Positions 9,185 through 18,700 of a stretch of 64,000 nucleotides of DNA are shown one piece after another (the stretch's first letter is position 1; each line of letters starts with the position of its first letter). Source of the stretch: Myxococcales bacterium (GTDB lineage Bacteria; Myxococcota_C; UBA6777); assembly GCA_020632975.1 (NCBI GenBank), contig JACKEL010000013.1, positions 62,001-126,000 on the forward strand. Direction: 5' to 3'. The notes under the pieces were generated by a model that worked only from the letters and a program-made list of their open reading frames with translations, was not told the DNA's origin and ran no database searches. Both the position numbers and the translations under genes were made by a program.

Positions 9185-11275
9185 ATGAACTTGGATCATC
9201 ACCAAATCTGCCCTCAATGCAAAAAAGCCAACACATCCGAGTACGAGTTTTGTCCCACGTGCTCTTTTCCCCAAAAACTCATCGCGGGGAAATATCGACT
9301 CGAGAAAGTAATTAATGAGGGAGGCTTTGGCGTCATCTACGCAGCGCGGCATGTCGGCTTGCAGCACGCGCCCTTGCGCGCGATCAAGTTTCTCAAAACA
9401 GCCCAACAACAAAAACAGGACTCCTTGGCTCGCTTTGAGCAAGAAGTCCAAGTCACTTCCGCGCTCTCAGAAAAAAACAATCACATTGTTCGAATCTTCG
9501 ATGACTTTGGTTATGAAGAAGGACTCGGTTATTACTTTGTGATGGAGCACTTGCAAGGACAAGACCTCTTAAACTGGCTGCACAAACGCCCGTACATCAA
9601 TGAGCAAGAGGTCTTCCACATCACAGAACAACTGTGCAAAGCCCTGCATGCAGCGCATCAACGCGGGATCATTCATCGGGATCTCAAACCCGAAAATGTG
9701 TTCTTGATTCACAATGAAAATGATCCGCTCTATGTCAAACTGCTGGACTTTGGCATCGCGCGCAGCATGGTTGGGAAAAAGCGAACACGCGGCGCTTTGG
9801 GGACACCTGAATATATGTCGCCCGAACAGTGCCTAGGAGAGCATGTCACCCATCGTTCGGACATTTACGCTTTGGGCATCTTGCTCTATGAGATGCTCAC
9901 AGATAAGCATCCCTTCGAAGTACCCCAAGAACGGGATGAAGAGTCTCTTGTGGGTTTGTTGCAGTCTCATATCTCTGCGATGCCCCGCCCGATGCACAAA
10001 AGCCGCCCCGAACTCCCCTTGCCCCCGGAGTTTGAGAAAGTACTTTTTCGAGCGCTCGCCAAAGATCCCCAACTCCGCTACGAAAGTATGGAGACCTTTT
10101 GGGAAGCCTTGGCTCCCTTTGCTTCGTCGCTCAAAACCCCAAAGAAAAGAAGTACGAAGATGACAAAAGAACACATGTTTGCGATGGAGATCGCACCATC
10201 CAGTTATTGGGTCGGTTCGCGTCCAGACAAATCGATCTTTTTTGCAAATCCCTACTTGCGTGTCTTTCGTGGACGCAACAAAGCAGGGCGCGAAGTACAG
10301 TTCAACCTGTTGATTGATCCAGGTTCAAGCCAAGACTTCGCGACGGTCCAAGCCAAAGTCTCTTCTCTTTTGGGTGGGATGGATAAGATCTCTGCGGTCT
10401 TTATCAATCACCAAGACCCCGATGTTGCGTCCTCTACGACGTTGCTGTTGGGTCGTTACGCACCGCGCGCAAGCATCATCTGTTCTGAAGATACGTGGCG
10501 TCTTGTGCAACACTTCAACCTACCGCGCGAACGCTTTATCTCGACAGACAAGTACCCGCGCGGCTTCTCGCTTGAAACGGGACATACACTTTTGCCCGTA
10601 CCATCGCCCTTTTGTCACTTTGCAGGTGCTGTCATGCTCTACGATCCAGAACACCGCGTCCTTTATTCGGGCGATCTCTTCGGTGGTTTGACGGATCGAG
10701 ATGCGGAAGGCTTGCTTGCTGACGAAAGCGACTGGACGGGGATGCGAGCTTTCCATCAGCTTTATATGCCCATGAACAAAGCGATTGCGCGCGTGATCGC
10801 GCAGATCCGCAAACTCGACCCAGCCCCACGCATCATCGCCCCCCAACACGGTCGCGTGATCCAAGGACAACTGCTTGAGTTCTTTATGCAACGACTCGAA
10901 AAACTCCCTGTGGGTCTCGACTTGATGGAAACGGTGGACGAAGAACCCAGCGACGCTTGGAATACTGTACTGGGTCGAGTGATCAAGGTCGCAGAACAGC
11001 TTCACGGCAACGATGTACGCCATCTGCTCCGTGAGACCGACGAGTTTGGCGAGGCCATCAAGTGGCAACAAAACAACCCAACGATCCAACGCAATGGCCG
11101 TTGGGTTGTTGAGCGCTCAGTGATCTTGTTGACGACGGGCCTTCCGCCTTGGTTGGCAGATCCCATCAAGATGGAAGCAGTCATTGGCGCGGAAGAACTA
11201 CAGCTTCCCTCTCCCAACATCGACATCTCTGAGGGCGAGCGACAAGGACCTGGGACCATCAGCGTCACCCGCTAA
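9185..11275 (+). CDS. Zinc-ribbon Ser/Thr kinase fused to ODP-like (diiron metallo-beta-lactamase fold) domain
   Basis: 696 residues. Zinc ribbon with C9, C12, C23, C26; kinase domain about 37-310 with K68, HRDLKPEN at 164-171, DFG at 188-190 and TPEYMSPEQ. From about 340 to 570 the protein resembles the oxygen-binding diiron protein / flavodiiron metallo-beta-lactamase fold: HQDPD at 409-413, H478 in SPFCHFAG, D497 in SGDLFGG, and H555 in PQHG are candidate iron ligands. The last 110 residues are unassigned. No membrane segment is seen, so it is probably cytoplasmic. The natural reading is a kinase whose activity is tuned by oxygen, NO or redox state; that is inference. The histidine kinase follows 119 bp later on the same strand. 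Confidence 0.88.
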   Translation: MNLDHHQICPQCKKANTSEYEFCPTCSFPQKLIAGKYRLEKVINEGGFGVIYAARHVGLQHAPLRAIKFLKTAQQQKQDSLARFEQEVQVTSALSEKNNHIVRIFDDFGYEEGLGYYFVMEHLQGQDLLNWLHKRPYINEQEVFHITEQLCKALHAAHQRGIIHRDLKPENVFLIHNENDPLYVKLLDFGIARSMVGKKRTRGALGTPEYMSPEQCLGEHVTHRSDIYALGILLYEMLTDKHPFEVPQERDEESLVGLLQSHISAMPRPMHKSRPELPLPPEFEKVLFRALAKDPQLRYESMETFWEALAPFASSLKTPKKRSTKMTKEHMFAMEIAPSSYWVGSRPDKSIFFANPYLRVFRGRNKAGREVQFNLLIDPGSSQDFATVQAKVSSLLGGMDKISAVFINHQDPDVASSTTLLLGRYAPRASIICSEDTWRLVQHFNLPRERFISTDKYPRGFSLETGHTLLPVPSPFCHFAGAVMLYDPEHRVLYSGDLFGGLTDRDAEGLLADESDWTGMRAFHQLYMPMNKAIARVIAQIRKLDPAPRIIAPQHGRVIQGQLLEFFMQRLEKLPVGLDLMETVDEEPSDAWNTVLGRVIKVAEQLHGNDVRHLLRETDEFGEAIKWQQNNPTIQRNGRWVVERSVILLTTGLPPWLADPIKMEAVIGAEELQLPSPNIDISEGERQGPGTISVTR

Positions 11276-11394
11276 CCCACAGCGTTTCTCCTCCATCCTC
11301 TGCAACAACATCTTGAGCGTTCTCTTTCTAGACAAATTGCCCCAAAGCCCGTATATCGAGAAACTTACCCCGCGCACAAAAGGAAGATGTCTGG

Positions 11395-13989
11395 ATGGGT
11401 ACGCCAAATCTCCCGATGGTCGGACGAAGCCAAAAAGAAACACTCCGAAGAATCCGCGTCAGTCTTCTTATCAGTGGCCTCACTTCCATGGGCACACTTT
11501 CCTACGGTCTTTGGGCCAAAAATATCCCCATGTTGATCTTGACGGCTGCGCTGTTTGTGCACTTGGCTTGCTTTGTCTATGCGAGAAAAGCCTCGCTACG
11601 AGAAGACCAAGAACGCGCAGCTTGGGGCATCGCCACAGCGATCTGGGTGCTTTTGCCTCCGGGTGTGTTGTTGGTGCCTTCCAACTATCCAGTGTATGTG
11701 TTGTTGGTGTTGTTGCCTTTTGGCTTGGTCTTGCCGCACATGCGCCCCGAACACTTGCATCGGCTGTTTTGGGTCACGCTTGGCTTGGAGGGCAGCTTGT
11801 CTTTGCTGTGGTGGTGCCACAGACGAGGTTTGCTGTTGGATTCCTCCCTCATCCCAGTGCACGTCGCGGATCTTTTTGGCGTGCTCTTTGTCCCGATTAT
11901 CGCGAGTTTTGTGTATCAACTCTTCAAAGAATACATGCTCCGCGTCCACAACTCTCTCTCTGCGGTGTCTCAGAGCAACAAAGACCTTCAAGACACGCTG
12001 CAACAACTACAAAAAGCCCAAGAATCCACAGAAAATGCCTTCACTTTTCTGCGTACAGTGATCGACAGCTTACACGATGGGATGTTGGTGACAGATGCCC
12101 AAGGTCGGATCTTGCACGTCAACCCTGCCATCCAAAGGCTCCTTGATGTGGACGCAGAAAGCCTACGTGGGGCCTCTTTTCGAGAGCTTCATCATCATCT
12201 CGCCGACCTGATCGAGAAAAGCTTGCAAGCCCCTGAAGAGCTTTGGAAAACAGAGTTTCGCCTTGCCCATCAAAGGATCGGCTTGGCAAGCACGACAGGC
12301 ATCGTTCGAGATCCCAATTTGGTGGAGTTTACGTTTCCCCTGCTTTCTTCGCCCGATCTCTCCGCAGAGCTCCATGGCGAGGAAGGCTTGGAGGCTCCAC
12401 GAAGCTCGCCTTATGCTCCCAACAGTCCTTTGCCCCTTCCTGTCGAGCGATTGGGCGTTGTGACGCTGGTTCGCGACATCACACGAGAAAAAGAAGTGGA
12501 CCAGATGAAGACCGAGTTCATCTCCACAGTTTCTCACGAGTTGCGAACACCGCTGACTTCAGTGTTGGGCTTTGCCAAGCTGATCCAAAAACGCCTAGAC
12601 GATGTGATCTTCCCACAACTGCCGTCTGAAGAGCGAAAGCTACAACGCGCTGCAAATCAGATCCGCTCCAATGTCGAGATCATCGTGGCCGAAGGAACCC
12701 GTCTGACGAGCCTGATCAACGATGTGTTGGACATCGCCAAGATGGAATCGGGCAAGATCGAATGGAATATGCAGCCTTTGCGCGTGCAAGATGTCCTTGA
12801 ACGCGCATGCGCTCGGATGGAAAATCAGTTCCAACAAAAGTCGCTAAAACTCCATAAACAGATCCAAGAAGATCTTCCCGAAGTGATGGGCGATGCAGAC
12901 CGTCTGCTTCAAGTCATGTTGAACTTGCTTTCCAACGCCGTGAAGTTTACAGAACAAGGCTCGATCACCTGCAAAGTTCGGCAGATCGACCACGAAGTCC
13001 TTGTGAGTATCCAAGACACAGGTGTGGGAATCGCCAAAGAAGACCAAACCGCCATCTTCGAAAAGTTTCGTCAGGCAGGAGACACCCTCACAGAAAAGCC
13101 CAAAGGTACGGGGCTTGGGCTACCGATCTGCCGAGAAATCATCGATCATCATGGGGGTCGGATCTGGGTGGAAAGCAAAGACAACAAAGGCTCGACCTTT
13201 TCTTTTACGTTGCTCACCAACACAGAAAGGCAACACGAGTGGCCCACCTACTCTGTGGAGGACTTGATCAACCAATTCAAGAGTTACCTTAGTTTGCAGA
13301 GACCGCCACATCCGCAACGAGAAGACTCCATCTTGGTGGTCGACGACGAAGCTTCCATCCGTGAACTCCTGTTCCAAGAGTTAAAGACCGCTCGTTTCCG
13401 CGTCCTTGAAGCTGCGGATGGCGCTGAAGCTCTCGAAAAAACCAAGCATTACCAACCCGATCTGATCTTGCTTGATATGTTGATGCCCAAACTGGGTGGT
13501 CTGGATGTGATGCTGGCCCTGCGCCAAAACCCCGATACCATCGGAATTCCTGTCGCGATCCTTTCGATTGTGGATGATCAAGAACAAGGTTATGGCTTGG
13601 GCATCTGTCGCTACCTTCAGAAGCCCATCGTGACCGACCATCTCGTGGAAAACCTCTACCAAATCTTGCAAGAACAAGAAGATCCCCGTGTGGTGTACCT
13701 TTTCGAGCAAGACAAAGATGCCATGACAGATCTCTGCGAACTCCTCCAAGGCGCGGGCTATTCTGTGATGCGCTTTGATGACCTCGCCCAACTGTTGCGC
13801 ACCTCCAAGCAGTCTCCCCCGCACTTTATGCTTGTCAATCGCGATCTATGCGAACCCAGCGCGCTTTTGCGTCAATGCAAACAACACCGCATCCAAGGAC
13901 GCTTTTTGGTGCAGTTCTTCCGCACAAGTCCACAACAAGACACCCCTCCAGCAGAAGCCCCCTCCACAGACGCCTCTCCTCAAGCTTGA
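11395..13989 (+). CDS. Membrane-bound PAS hybrid sensor histidine kinase
   Basis: 864 residues. Five or six membrane helices fill about residues 20-195, then a short coiled coil and a PAS domain (about 215-330). HisKA contains SHELRTPLTS with phospho-acceptor H381; the ATPase domain has NLLSNAVKFT, DTGVGIA and GTGLGLPI. A receiver follows (about 643-765) with acidic pocket DDE and phospho-acceptor D694 in LILLDMLMP, then a degenerate receiver-like segment to about 850. It autophosphorylates and passes phosphate to its own receiver; no DNA-binding partner is adjacent. AAGGAAG lies 8 nt before the ATG at 11395. Its position after the ODP kinase suggests joint signalling. Confidence 0.92.
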   Translation: MGTPNLPMVGRSQKETLRRIRVSLLISGLTSMGTLSYGLWAKNIPMLILTAALFVHLACFVYARKASLREDQERAAWGIATAIWVLLPPGVLLVPSNYPVYVLLVLLPFGLVLPHMRPEHLHRLFWVTLGLEGSLSLLWWCHRRGLLLDSSLIPVHVADLFGVLFVPIIASFVYQLFKEYMLRVHNSLSAVSQSNKDLQDTLQQLQKAQESTENAFTFLRTVIDSLHDGMLVTDAQGRILHVNPAIQRLLDVDAESLRGASFRELHHHLADLIEKSLQAPEELWKTEFRLAHQRIGLASTTGIVRDPNLVEFTFPLLSSPDLSAELHGEEGLEAPRSSPYAPNSPLPLPVERLGVVTLVRDITREKEVDQMKTEFISTVSHELRTPLTSVLGFAKLIQKRLDDVIFPQLPSEERKLQRAANQIRSNVEIIVAEGTRLTSLINDVLDIAKMESGKIEWNMQPLRVQDVLERACARMENQFQQKSLKLHKQIQEDLPEVMGDADRLLQVMLNLLSNAVKFTEQGSITCKVRQIDHEVLVSIQDTGVGIAKEDQTAIFEKFRQAGDTLTEKPKGTGLGLPICREIIDHHGGRIWVESKDNKGSTFSFTLLTNTERQHEWPTYSVEDLINQFKSYLSLQRPPHPQREDSILVVDDEASIRELLFQELKTARFRVLEAADGAEALEKTKHYQPDLILLDMLMPKLGGLDVMLALRQNPDTIGIPVAILSIVDDQEQGYGLGICRYLQKPIVTDHLVENLYQILQEQEDPRVVYLFEQDKDAMTDLCELLQGAGYSVMRFDDLAQLLRTSKQSPPHFMLVNRDLCEPSALLRQCKQHRIQGRFLVQFFRTSPQQDTPPAEAPSTDASPQA

Positions 13990-14236
13990 GAGTACCCCAC
14001 CCCGCATCGTCATCTATTGCAAACTTCAAGAAGCTTTCTCAAAAAGTGAAGAGAAAAAGATGCCTTCCGTCTCTGAAAAGAGAAGGGCATCGTCCCACAA
14101 GGAAATAAAAGTGAGGGGTCGAACGTACATTTTGCTTTTCCCAAAAAGAAGATGTATAGAGCAGAAACAAACTTGGCGTTGCGAAGAAACGAGCGCAGCC
14201 ACGTTGCAAAGACCCGAAAGACAAGGAGTGTCTTCG

Positions 14237-14809
14237 ATGAACAAGATCGAAAAAGTGCGTGCGTTGCTGCGGTTGGCGGAGTGTGAAGGCGATAAGCCAG
14301 AAGGTATTGAGGCCAAACGACTTGCGGAGCGGATGATCGAACGTTACGAGATCCGACCTTGGGAACTTGGAGAAGACCGTTCTTTGCTCCAACCACGGGC
14401 TCTTCCTGCTTGGCAACCGACCCAACGCTTCAATGAAGAACCTTGGAACCTCGAATTTGAGATGCGTTTTACACCTCCCCCCGAAGCTTGGCGGCGCTTG
14501 TTGATGTTTGCGCTCGCACAGCGCATGAGAATGGAGCTCCGCTTGTTTAGCTGTGTTGTGTTGCGCAGCAAAGAAAGCGGGGTCTTTGAAAAGTGGCATC
14601 AGCTTTATCGACATATCGAAGGACGTGTACTTGAGGCAGTCAAAGGCATCCGCGAACATGAACGAAATCGCCGTTGTGAACGCCTTATCCGCAACATCGA
14701 ACAACAACTTCAGTACCTCCCCGAAGATCAACTCCGCAAACTCAAGCTTACTGAAGATCTCGTCAAAGAAACGACCCGCTCAGGTTCATTCCGCGTGCGT
14801 TGGGCCTAA
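14237..14809 (+). CDS. DUF2786 domain protein
   Basis: 190 residues. The first 40 residues match the DUF2786 helical module (KVRALLRLAE, then AKRLAERMIERYEI), a domain of unknown function found in bacterial and phage proteins. The middle has a conserved-looking block (about 75-120) and the C-terminus is helical and highly charged, suggesting nucleic-acid or protein contact. The start at 14237 is fixed by AAGGAG 8 nt upstream; the frame is open further upstream, but that part is poor coding sequence. Its last 150 bp overlap the annotated N-terminus of the next gene in another frame. Function unknown. Confidence 0.78.
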   Translation: MNKIEKVRALLRLAECEGDKPEGIEAKRLAERMIERYEIRPWELGEDRSLLQPRALPAWQPTQRFNEEPWNLEFEMRFTPPPEAWRRLLMFALAQRMRMELRLFSCVVLRSKESGVFEKWHQLYRHIEGRVLEAVKGIREHERNRRCERLIRNIEQQLQYLPEDQLRKLKLTEDLVKETTRSGSFRVRWA

Positions 14810-15623
14810 TCATCCTCTCCCCCCAAAACGCTCACATCGCCTTGTTTGGTTTGTTGGTGGCCTCGTATGGCTCTGCACTTGGATGTGTTTTTGTGGCGCA
14901 TCCTACGCTTACAAAGGACCGCCTCTTCCTCGTGCGCTCCGCCTCTTGCTTTCCCAACAACCTGCTCCTTACACCTCGCTCAAAGATATCCTGATCAACA
15001 ACGCACTGCACAGCACATGGGCACCTCGTCTTGATCGTGCGGATACACGGCGTTTGCGCAATGCGATCTTCGCCTTACAAGGGGCTTCTTTTCGCTCGCT
15101 TGATCTTCAACAGTTTTTCGCAAAACAGCCATGGTATCGGCCTTATCGAAGCACCCAATCCATCACCCTAGCTGCGATTGCCCGCGAAAATCTTCGACAG
15201 CTCGCCGTGGCAGAGCAACAAAGCCTCCTCCCTCGTCCGCTCGATCCACCGCTTTCTTTTGTGTGGGAGACCTCTGTGCAGATCCCCTTTTCACAACGGG
15301 CACTTTGTCAGCGCGCCTTGCTTCACCAAGCCCGTCAGTGGCGGTACCATCACCTTGCCTACTTTGCTTTTGAAAAAGTGCGGGTCCTTTCTTACCGCCG
15401 CTACCTCTGGGCTGTGATCGACCTTTCAGATCACATGGTTTACCCACTCCCACCCCAGTCTCCCCAAAGCCCGATGCCAAGCTTTCACAAGATCCCCGTC
15501 GCTGGAGGAAAAGCGTTGATCTTGGGTCGAAGTTGCACGCGCTGGAAAGTCATCACGTATGGAAAGGGCTCACTCACGCAAGGCCTTCCTCCTGATCTTC
15601 GCCCCAAATTAGGTCTCCCCTAA
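14658..15623 (+). CDS. Secreted YARHG-like domain protein; start uncertain
   Basis: The supported coding part begins near 14815: a signal peptide (KRSHR, hydrophobic LVWFVGGLVWL, SYA cleavage region), then a degenerate YARHG-type block at about 15055-15135 (RNAIFALQGASF, then FAKQPWYRP; the family consensus is RNEIYARHGxxF ... QPWY). The remaining 150 residues are unassigned. The start is a real problem: the nearest usable in-frame starts are ATG 14658 or GTG 14676 inside the preceding gene, which would put about 50 extra residues before the signal peptide, and ATG 14889 would destroy it. Translational coupling, a rare start codon or a sequence error are possible. Likely periplasmic; function unknown. 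Confidence 0.6.
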   Translation: MNEIAVVNALSATSNNNFSTSPKINSANSSLLKISSKKRPAQVHSACVGPNHPLPPKRSHRLVWFVGGLVWLCTWMCFCGASYAYKGPPLPRALRLLLSQQPAPYTSLKDILINNALHSTWAPRLDRADTRRLRNAIFALQGASFRSLDLQQFFAKQPWYRPYRSTQSITLAAIARENLRQLAVAEQQSLLPRPLDPPLSFVWETSVQIPFSQRALCQRALLHQARQWRYHHLAYFAFEKVRVLSYRRYLWAVIDLSDHMVYPLPPQSPQSPMPSFHKIPVAGGKALILGRSCTRWKVITYGKGSLTQGLPPDLRPKLGLP

Positions 15624-15695
15624 GCACCTATCAAAGCTCAATATTCTTTCTTATCAGCAGAAAAATCTCATGGATGAAGGGTGTGATCCGCAACA

Positions 15696-15716
15696 CATCG
15701 ACAAGTGGTGTCGATG
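15696..15716. promoter_or_regulatory. Perfect inverted repeat upstream of giant repeat protein
   Basis: CATCGACA / TGTCGATG arms of 8 bp enclose a 5-nt centre (AGTGG), 64 bp before the ATG of the 1670-residue protein. It has no T-run, so an operator is more likely than a terminator. A weaker ACGTGT / ACACGT pair follows at about 15726-15754. Confidence 0.4.
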
Positions 15717-15779
15717 ATGATAAAAACGTGTAATTTCTGTGTAACAACACACGTATCGTTGTAAGGAGAGTCCTAACTC

Positions 15780-18700
15780 ATGACAATTATCCGAAAACAA
15801 CAACCCCCAACCACAACAGCTCTTCGACCCGCGAGCACCAGCACGCCGATCAGCTCTCCCTCGCAGCCCGCTATCTCCGAGCCGCGTCGTGCAGACTCTT
15901 TCGCGCAAGGCGGCACCACGACCCAAGAGAGCCGACGTCCATCACAAGGCTTTTTCTCCCGACTGAAGAGCCTCGCAGAGCGTTTCACGACTTACTCTGA
16001 AGTCAAACATAAAAGCAAGACCACTGGTTTCCAAGGTGGTTCCGCAGAAGGTTCTCATACTGGCGATCGCACAAGTGCGAATGGCCGTTTGGATATGGAC
16101 TCTCGTGGCCGTACATCGGGCCAAGGCAATGTTCAATGGCGCCCGATCAACGGCCTCGACGTTGAAGGTCGTGTCATCGCCACTGAAAATGATCGCGGCG
16201 CTGCGGTCAGTGCCAACTACCAACCCAACGATCGCCATAGTTGGCAAGCTGAAGTAGGCCGTCACAACGGCTCGACCCAAGCACAAGTCAACGGTCAAAG
16301 CCAAATCAAAGATCACACCCAAGTCCAAGGTCGCGCGAGCTACCAAGACGGACAAGTCGAAGGCGAACTCCACACGCGCACCGCAGTGGACAAACGCGCA
16401 AGCCTTCAAACCGACTTCCAACTCAGCGAAGGCAAAGTCGATGGAAAGATCACTGCAGAAGCACAGCCCAAAACGGGAACCAAGCTTCGTGGTGACTTGG
16501 AGATCCAAGACAACCAAATCGACAACGGCCGTGTGAAGGCAGAAACCCGCGTTGGCAAAGACAGCAAAGTCAAAGTGGACGTGCAAGCCAACGATGGCCG
16601 TGTGTATGGAACACTTGGTGGATCGACCAAAGTCGGTGAGCAAACCAAACTTGGCGGAAGCATCGGCTTCGACAAGCAAGGCGACCTCCGCACAGACGCA
16701 TCTGTCGCAACCCGCGTTGGCAAAGACACCAAACTCAACGCTAGCTTGGGCCTCGAAAATGATCAGCTTCGCCGTGCAAGCGGTGGCCTCTCCACCAAAC
16801 TTGGCGAAAACACCACTGTGGGCGGAAAAGCCACCGTGGACAGCCGTGGTCGTTTGACACTCGATGGTGATCTCGCAACCAAGATCGCGGATCACACCAA
16901 CATCGAAGCAGATGTGACCCTCAAAGAAGGTCGCCTGCACAAAGCAGATATCCAAACCGAAACCAAACTCGGTCAAAATACGCAGATCAACACCGACATC
17001 AAACACGAAGATGGCCGATGGTCGGGCGAAGTCACGGGCAAAACCAAAGTCGGCGAACGCACAAACGTCGATGGTCGCGTCAGCGTGGATCCCCAAGGCA
17101 AAAGCAATGTTGATCTCAATACCCACACCAAGTTCAATGAGCGCACAAACGTCGACGGCCGCGTCAGTTTCGAAGACGGCCGTATGACAGAACTGGGCGT
17201 GGATGCACAGCACAAGTTCAACGAGAACAGCGAGATCCGCGGTGGCGTCTCTGTCGATCGCGACGGTCACTTCAACACCACAGCACAAGGACGCACCAAA
17301 CTCGGCGAAAATACCGACCTTGGTGGTGGTGTTCGCCTTCAAGATGGCAAAGTCCAAGAAGCCGAAGCCAACGCTCGTACACGCTTTGGAAAAGACGCAA
17401 CCGCAGAAGGCCAAGTCACCTACCGCGACGGCAAGTTCGAAGGTGGCGCCCAAGTCAACGGACAAGTCACTGACCGCACCGCAGTGGAAGGCGGCATCGC
17501 TTACCGTGATGGTCAACTCGCTGGTGGCGGACGCGTAAGCTCCCAAATCAACGACCGTACCACCGCAAACGGACAAATCGACTACCAAGACGGCAAGTGG
17601 AACGGTGAAGCTGATGTCACCCGTAAAGTCGGTGACAACACCACACTCGGCGGTCGCGTTGGTTACCAAGATGGCCAATGGAACGGTGGCGTCAACGGCA
17701 ACACCAAACTCGGCGAAAACACCACCCTTGGCGGACAAGTCAACTACCAAGACGGCAAAGTCAACGGACAAGCTACCGCCAACACCAAACTTGGTGAAAA
17801 CACCACACTTGGCGGGCAAGTCGGCTACCAAGACGGCAAGTGGGGCGGTGGCGTCAATGGCAACACCAAGCTCGGTGAAAACACCACACTTGGCGGTCAA
17901 ATCGGTTACCAAGACGGCAAAGTCAACGGACAAGCCAACGCAAACACCAAGCTCGGTGAAAACACTACGCTTGGCGGTCAAGTCGGCTACCGCGATGGAC
18001 AGTGGAATGGTGGCGTCAACGGCAACACCAAACTTGGCCAAAACACCGAACTCGGCGGACAAATCGGCTACCGTGACGGTCAAATCAACGGACAAGCCAA
18101 CGCAAACACCAAGCTCGGCCAAAACACCGAACTCGGCGGACAAATCGGTTACCAAGATGGCAAGTGGGGCGGTGGCGTCAATGGCAACACCAAACTCGGT
18201 GAAAACACCACACTTGGCGGGCAAATCGGTTACCAAGATGGTAAAGTCAACGGAAACGCCAGCCTCAATAGCAAAATCGACGAAAACACCGAGCTTGGCG
18301 GTCAAATCGGCTACCAAGACGGCAAAGTCAATTATGCAGGTCAAGCAGAGCGTCGTCACGAAGGTGGAGCCACTTCGAACTTCTCCTTCGATAATGATAA
18401 CGCCCGTTATACCTACACCCAACCCACTCGCTCGGCGGATCTGCAATGGGGCTCCAAACACTCCGTGTCCCGCACCATCGCAGAAGGAAAGACCACAACC
18501 ACTCACACCACCACGCGTTACGACGGTGACCAAAAAGACACCGACCGCACACGTACCACCACCAAAGACCCCAACTACAAAGCACGTGAAGGCAGCCGTT
18601 TCGAGATGCCGATCGATGCGGTCCTTGGGAAAGTGGAAGAACGCGTCGATGCTCGCGCTGGAATCAACTACCTCGACGGCAAAGGCACTGTCGAAGGTCG

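Noticed and set aside
13775..14236. Longer N-terminus for the DUF2786 protein
   Set aside because: It would overlap the histidine kinase gene, and the domain starts right after ATG 14237, which has AAGGAG upstream.
17619..18347. Possible CRISPR array
   Set aside because: Units are 81 bp, in frame, contiguous and without unique spacers; they encode protein repeats.
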